This document shows positions 61,017-64,000 of a stretch of DNA of 64,000 bases, piece after piece (positions within the stretch are counted from its first letter, which is position 1; each line of letters starts with the position of its first letter). The stretch is from Antricoccus suffuscus (GTDB lineage Bacteria; Actinomycetota; Actinomycetes; Mycobacteriales; Antricoccaceae): the NCBI RefSeq assembly GCF_003003235.1, contig NZ_PVUE01000002.1:1-64000 (forward strand), in the 5' to 3' direction. The notes beneath the pieces were generated by a model that searched no databases, was not told where the DNA came from, and saw nothing but the letters and a program-made list of their open reading frames with translations. A program made the position numbers and the translations under genes.

Positions 61017-61637
61017 GTGCTTCTTGAGGTCCGGAATCTGGGCGCGCGGTTTGGAGATATAGCGCTGTTTTCCGGTGTGGACGTCGTCCTCGAACCGGGC
61101 GTCGTACTCGTCGTGGAGTCGGAGATCGAGCTCGCGCGGACGACGTTTTTGGAGCTCGTCGCCGGCATTACGATGCCGACGACGGGTTCCATCGCGGTCA
61201 ACGGCGCGCCGGTAGGCGGCGGACTCGCGGGTCAGGTTGCGAGCGTGCTGCACGACGAGGGATTCCCGCAGGACGAGCCGGTCGCCGTGCACCTCCAACG
61301 GGTCCTCGCCGACTACGCCGCGGACCCAGTCGCCGCCGCGGTGCAGCTGCTGGAGCGGGTACGGCTCACGCACCGCGCGGAACACGAACCGTGGGCGATG
61401 TCGGCCGGGGAGTACCGGCGGATCGCGCTCGAACTCGCATTTTCGGTGCCGAAGAAGCTGCTGGTCCTAGACGAGCCGGAGCGCCGCCTGGACCGGCCGT
61501 CCGTTGAATGGGTGATCGAATCCGTGCGGGCGCAGGTTGCCGGTGGGGCGGCGGTAGTGCTGGCGACGTACGACGAGCGACTAGGCGATCTAGCCACCCG
61601 CCGGCTGGAGCTCGTCAGCCGGACCGAGATGTCGTGA
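61017..61637 (+). CDS. ABC-ATPase-like protein lacking Walker A
   Basis: A 206-residue protein (from the GTG at 61017) resembling an ABC ATP-binding domain: LLEVRNLGARFGDIALFSG at the N-terminus, MSAGEYRRIALELAF in place of the LSGGQ signature, and Walker B LLVLDEPERRLDRPS. The Walker A position reads VVESEIELARTTF, without the GxxGxGK[S/T] lysine, and no H-loop His is seen (VLATYDERLG). It may not hydrolyse ATP. The alternative start is the ATG at 60969, overlapping the crotonase by 40 bases. No permease is near. Function unknown. Confidence 0.75.
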   Translation: MLLEVRNLGARFGDIALFSGVDVVLEPGVVLVVESEIELARTTFLELVAGITMPTTGSIAVNGAPVGGGLAGQVASVLHDEGFPQDEPVAVHLQRVLADYAADPVAAAVQLLERVRLTHRAEHEPWAMSAGEYRRIALELAFSVPKKLLVLDEPERRLDRPSVEWVIESVRAQVAGGAAVVLATYDERLGDLATRRLELVSRTEMS

Positions 61638-61670
61638 GCCGCGACGGGCGGCCGGCTCGCGCCGATGCCT

Positions 61671-62339
61671 TTAGCGCGCGAGGCTCGAAGAAGGTTGTAA
61701 ATCCAGGCCGAGGAGACTGCCGAGCTCTTTAATCGCAGCATCGGGGTCGGCGACCTTGATCGTGGTCATTCCCATCTCGCGCGCGGGTTTGAGATTGATT
61801 CCAAGATCATCGAGATAGATGCATTCGGCCGGTTCCACGCCAATGAGCGCGCATCCGCGTCGGTAGAACTCCGGTTGAGGCTTGCGCACGTTGACCTTGC
61901 TGGATTCGACGACGGCATCGAACTTCGCCATTATGGCCTTGGTGTCCGGCCGTTCGTTGGCGGTAGGTGAATGCTCGCCCGAGCTGGCGACGTTGTTGGT
62001 CAAGCATGCGGTCTTGTAGCCGGCCGCTATTACCGCGTCGAGTGCGGCAACCATCTGCGGCCGTACCTTCCCGGCAAGTAGGCCGAGGACGTCGCGACCG
62101 GGGATCTCATGTCCGAGTTCGGCCGATTCCGCGGCGAACGCGCGATCGAATTCCTCGTGAGTCAGGTCGCCGCGCTCCAGGTGCGCCCAAGCGTTGGTGT
62201 CTGGATTGCGCGTATTCACCGACCGTACGAAGTCATGCGGCAGTCCGTGCTCCTGCTCATATGTGTTGAACGCATCGAATGGACTGGACAGGATGACGCC
62301 GCCAAAGTCCCACAGGACGGCGCGATAGGTATGGCTCAT
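61671..62339 (-). CDS. HAD-family hydrolase
   Basis: A 222-residue HAD phosphatase-type protein. Motif I is AVLWDFGGVILSSP near 7-20, where DFG replaces the usual DxD, so it may hydrolyse poorly or differently. Motif II is CLTNNV near 112, and the motif III/IV region is VNVRKPQPEFYRRG followed by CIYLDDLGINLKPARE. It resembles the N-terminal phosphatase domain of epoxide-hydrolase-type proteins (ACAD10/EPHX2 family). Its 3' end is 33 bases from the ABC-like gene. Confidence 0.88.
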   Translation of the reverse strand: MSHTYRAVLWDFGGVILSSPFDAFNTYEQEHGLPHDFVRSVNTRNPDTNAWAHLERGDLTHEEFDRAFAAESAELGHEIPGRDVLGLLAGKVRPQMVAALDAVIAAGYKTACLTNNVASSGEHSPTANERPDTKAIMAKFDAVVESSKVNVRKPQPEFYRRGCALIGVEPAECIYLDDLGINLKPAREMGMTTIKVADPDAAIKELGSLLGLDLQPSSSLAR

Positions 62340-62440
62340 GCTTATATCTTGCCAACGGCCGGAAACGTCGGCTCGGGGTGCTCGCCGTACGGCATGAAAT
62401 GAGCTTCCGCCTCAGTCGCCATCACAGACGTGATCTCTGG

Positions 62441-62513
62441 TGCCCTCAGTAGGAATCGAACCTACGACCTTCTGCTCCGGAGGCAGACGCTCTATCCCCT
62501 GAGCTATGAGGGC
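62441..62513 (-). tRNA. tRNA-Arg (anticodon CCG)
   Basis: A complete 73-nt cloverleaf on the minus strand. The acceptor arm GCCCTCA pairs with TGAGGGC, discriminator A. The anticodon stem TCTGC/GCAGA encloses CTCCGGA, giving CCG, which reads CGG arginine codons. The T arm is GTAGG-TTCGATT-CCTAC. CCA is not encoded. Confidence 0.95.
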
Positions 62514-62660
62514 GGATAAGCCGGTAAAGATTAGCAGTAGGGTGCGAGGCGACGTACGCCGGTAACCCCGTGCAGCGGCTTCGGCGGGAACTTGCTGGCA
62601 GTTCACGGCACCGCCGGTAACGTTCGACATCCGATCAACATCTGTTAAAGGGGACGATTA

Positions 62661-63920
62661 ATGCACAGACTGAGCAGGGCAGTACTTGTCACGGCAGTTG
62701 CGGCGTCATTGACGCTCGCCGCGTGTAGCACCAAAGGTGGGACGAGCGGCGCGGCGAAGACCGGTGCCGGCGGAGTCAAGACCGACTTCGGCGTCACGGA
62801 CAAGACGATTACCCTGGGCGCTCTGCCTGACCTGTCCGGTGTCTTCAAGGTGAATGGAATCGCCTATACCGCAGGAAACGAGATCTGGGCCAATGAGGTC
62901 AACGCAAGCGGTGGGATATGCGGACGGCAGATCAAGCTCGACATCAAGGACATGCAGTATCAAGCTGACAAGGCCGTGACTCTGTATGCGTCGATGAAGG
63001 ACAAAGTGGCGGGAATTGTGCAATTGGACGGGTCGCCACCGCTCGCTGCACTCAAACAGTCATTGGTCTCGGACAAGATGCTCAGTATCCCGGCATCGTG
63101 GGCGTCCACCAACCTCGACGCCCCAGAGGTCTTCATGGTGGGTGCGACATACGACATCGAGATCCTCAACGGGCTCTCGTACCTGCAGGGGAAGGGTCTG
63201 ATCAAGGACGGCGACAAGATTGGGCATCTCTATATCGACAGCGAGTACGGCAAGGGCGGGCTGCTCGGTTCGGACGCGTACGCCAAGAAGCACAACCAGA
63301 CCGTTGTCCAGGTAAAGGTCACCGCGTCGGACAACGATATGACGCCGGCGATAACGCAGCTCAAGTCGCAGGGGGTCAAGGCTGTAGTCCTCACAACGAC
63401 GGAGGCGCAGGCGAGCTCCGCGGCGACCGCGATGGCGGCGCAGGGTCTAGGTGCCCTACCGATTCTGGGAAATAACCCGACGTTCGATCCGACAATGCTC
63501 GATACACCGGCCAAGAACGCGCTTGGCAACTACTACCGGTCGGTGTCGTTTGCGCCGTACTCGGCCGACAAGCCGATCGTGCAGAAGATGGCGAAGGCGT
63601 ATGACGCGAAGTACACGGACCTGCCGAGCGATAACGTCAATGTCGGTTACGCGTTTGGCCTCGCGTATCAGGCAGTGCTCGAGAAGGCCTGCAAGGCAAA
63701 GGACTTGACGCGCGCGGGGATCGTGAAAGCAGCACAGGGCGTCAAGGTCGATATGCAGGGGCTGACCGGCCCGCTCGACTTCTCCAATCCGGGGGAGCCG
63801 TCGACGCGCTCGACGTACGTCGAACAGGCTGATCCGAACGCCAAGGGCGGACTGAAGATCGTTCAGGAATTGACCGAGTCACCCGAGGCCAAGGACTACA
63901 AGGCGCCGCTCCAGAAGTAA
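62661..63920 (+). CDS. Branched-chain amino acid-type ABC substrate-binding lipoprotein (paralogue)
   Basis: A 419-residue lipoprotein paralogous to the product of 20496-21755. The lipobox LAAC is followed by STKGGTSG, then TITLGALPDLSGVFKVNG, GGICGRQIKLDIKDMQY and KIGHLYIDSEYGKGG, with a matching C-terminal GLTGPLDFSNPGEPSTRSTYVEQ. It probably binds a related small molecule. No permease or ATPase gene is in the remaining 80 bases. The ATG at 62661 has AAAGGGG upstream. Confidence 0.9.
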   Translation: MHRLSRAVLVTAVAASLTLAACSTKGGTSGAAKTGAGGVKTDFGVTDKTITLGALPDLSGVFKVNGIAYTAGNEIWANEVNASGGICGRQIKLDIKDMQYQADKAVTLYASMKDKVAGIVQLDGSPPLAALKQSLVSDKMLSIPASWASTNLDAPEVFMVGATYDIEILNGLSYLQGKGLIKDGDKIGHLYIDSEYGKGGLLGSDAYAKKHNQTVVQVKVTASDNDMTPAITQLKSQGVKAVVLTTTEAQASSAATAMAAQGLGALPILGNNPTFDPTMLDTPAKNALGNYYRSVSFAPYSADKPIVQKMAKAYDAKYTDLPSDNVNVGYAFGLAYQAVLEKACKAKDLTRAGIVKAAQGVKVDMQGLTGPLDFSNPGEPSTRSTYVEQADPNAKGGLKIVQELTESPEAKDYKAPLQK

Positions 63921-64000
63921 CCACGTCGGGCTCCGGCGCCGCCGTCGCCACGGCCGGTAGGTGCGTACCAGGGATGGTGCGGTTATTTGGTCGGGAGAGG

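Noticed and set aside
63921-64000. Possible gene start at the right edge
   Set aside because: Eighty bases with no start codon context or recognisable peptide; nothing can be supported.

Overview
The window is chromosomal DNA of a high-GC actinobacterium. Several lineage markers support this: a WhiB1-like Fe-S protein, a SigR/SigH-RsrA thiol-stress pair, the large Kgd-type 2-oxoglutarate decarboxylase, the 24-residue ribosomal protein bL37, a UPF0182 membrane protein, Ni-superoxide dismutase with its SodX protease, and a DUF6104 protein. The block from about 30.7 to 42.6 kb (hisN, rsgA, aroA, SRAP, sigR, rsrA, biotin carboxylase/BCCP, pdtaS, whiB1, diacylglycerol kinase, membrane protein) resembles the Rv3217-Rv3228 neighbourhood of Mycobacterium tuberculosis. 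I cannot name the genus. I see no insertion sequence, prophage, integron or CRISPR array.

Layout. 1-3.9 kb: the start of a minus-strand gene cut by the window edge, a UPF0182 membrane protein and initiator tRNA-Met. 4-9.8 kb: a RidA protein, two acyl-CoA synthetases and two paralogous lipoproteins of unknown function; between the lipoproteins lies an in-frame remnant of an acyl-CoA synthetase C-terminus. 9.8-11.7 kb: MetY-type sulfhydrylase coupled to a CoA-binding protein. 11.8-20.2 kb: a CoA-ester catabolic cluster (CaiB transferase, two acyl-CoA dehydrogenases, two crotonases, an HpaB/AbfD-fold enzyme, acyl-CoA ligase) with no recognisable substrate. 20.5-28.4 kb: an orphan substrate-binding lipoprotein, then a glycerol-type cluster of FGGY kinase, GlpD, an alkyl-DHAP-synthase-like flavoenzyme, a GlpP-family RNA antiterminator and an SDR. 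28.4-30.7 kb: an EamA transporter and an L-2-hydroxyglutarate oxidase.

30.7-42.6 kb: the conserved stress and cell-envelope block described above. 42.7-46.8 kb: GNAT, pssA and psd (phosphatidylethanolamine synthesis), then a histidine phosphatase, sodN and sodX. 46.8-51 kb: a metallo-beta-lactamase-fold hydrolase, a fumarylacetoacetate-hydrolase-family enzyme, an RmlC-like epimerase, malic enzyme and DUF6104. 51-59.2 kb: kgd, an ABC exporter pair, a phytoene-desaturase-like oxidoreductase and 3-hydroxybutyrate dehydrogenase. 59.2-64 kb: two coupled small membrane proteins, a crotonase, an ABC-ATPase-like protein without a Walker A motif, a HAD hydrolase, tRNA-Arg(CCG) and a second orphan substrate-binding lipoprotein.

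The most interesting inference is in the glycerol cluster. A candidate promoter is followed by a strong hairpin plus U-run just upstream of the kinase gene. The same cluster encodes a GlpP-family protein, known in Bacillus as a glycerol-3-phosphate-dependent antiterminator. With the AgpS-like enzyme and an SDR in the cluster, this looks like a glycerol-3-phosphate-sensing module that might feed an ether-lipid-type or other DHAP-derived pathway. Other points of note are a SigR-type autoregulatory promoter placed to give a longer sigma isoform, a CRP-like palindrome upstream of whiB1, and the mosaic synthetase-tail remnant between the paralogous lipoproteins.
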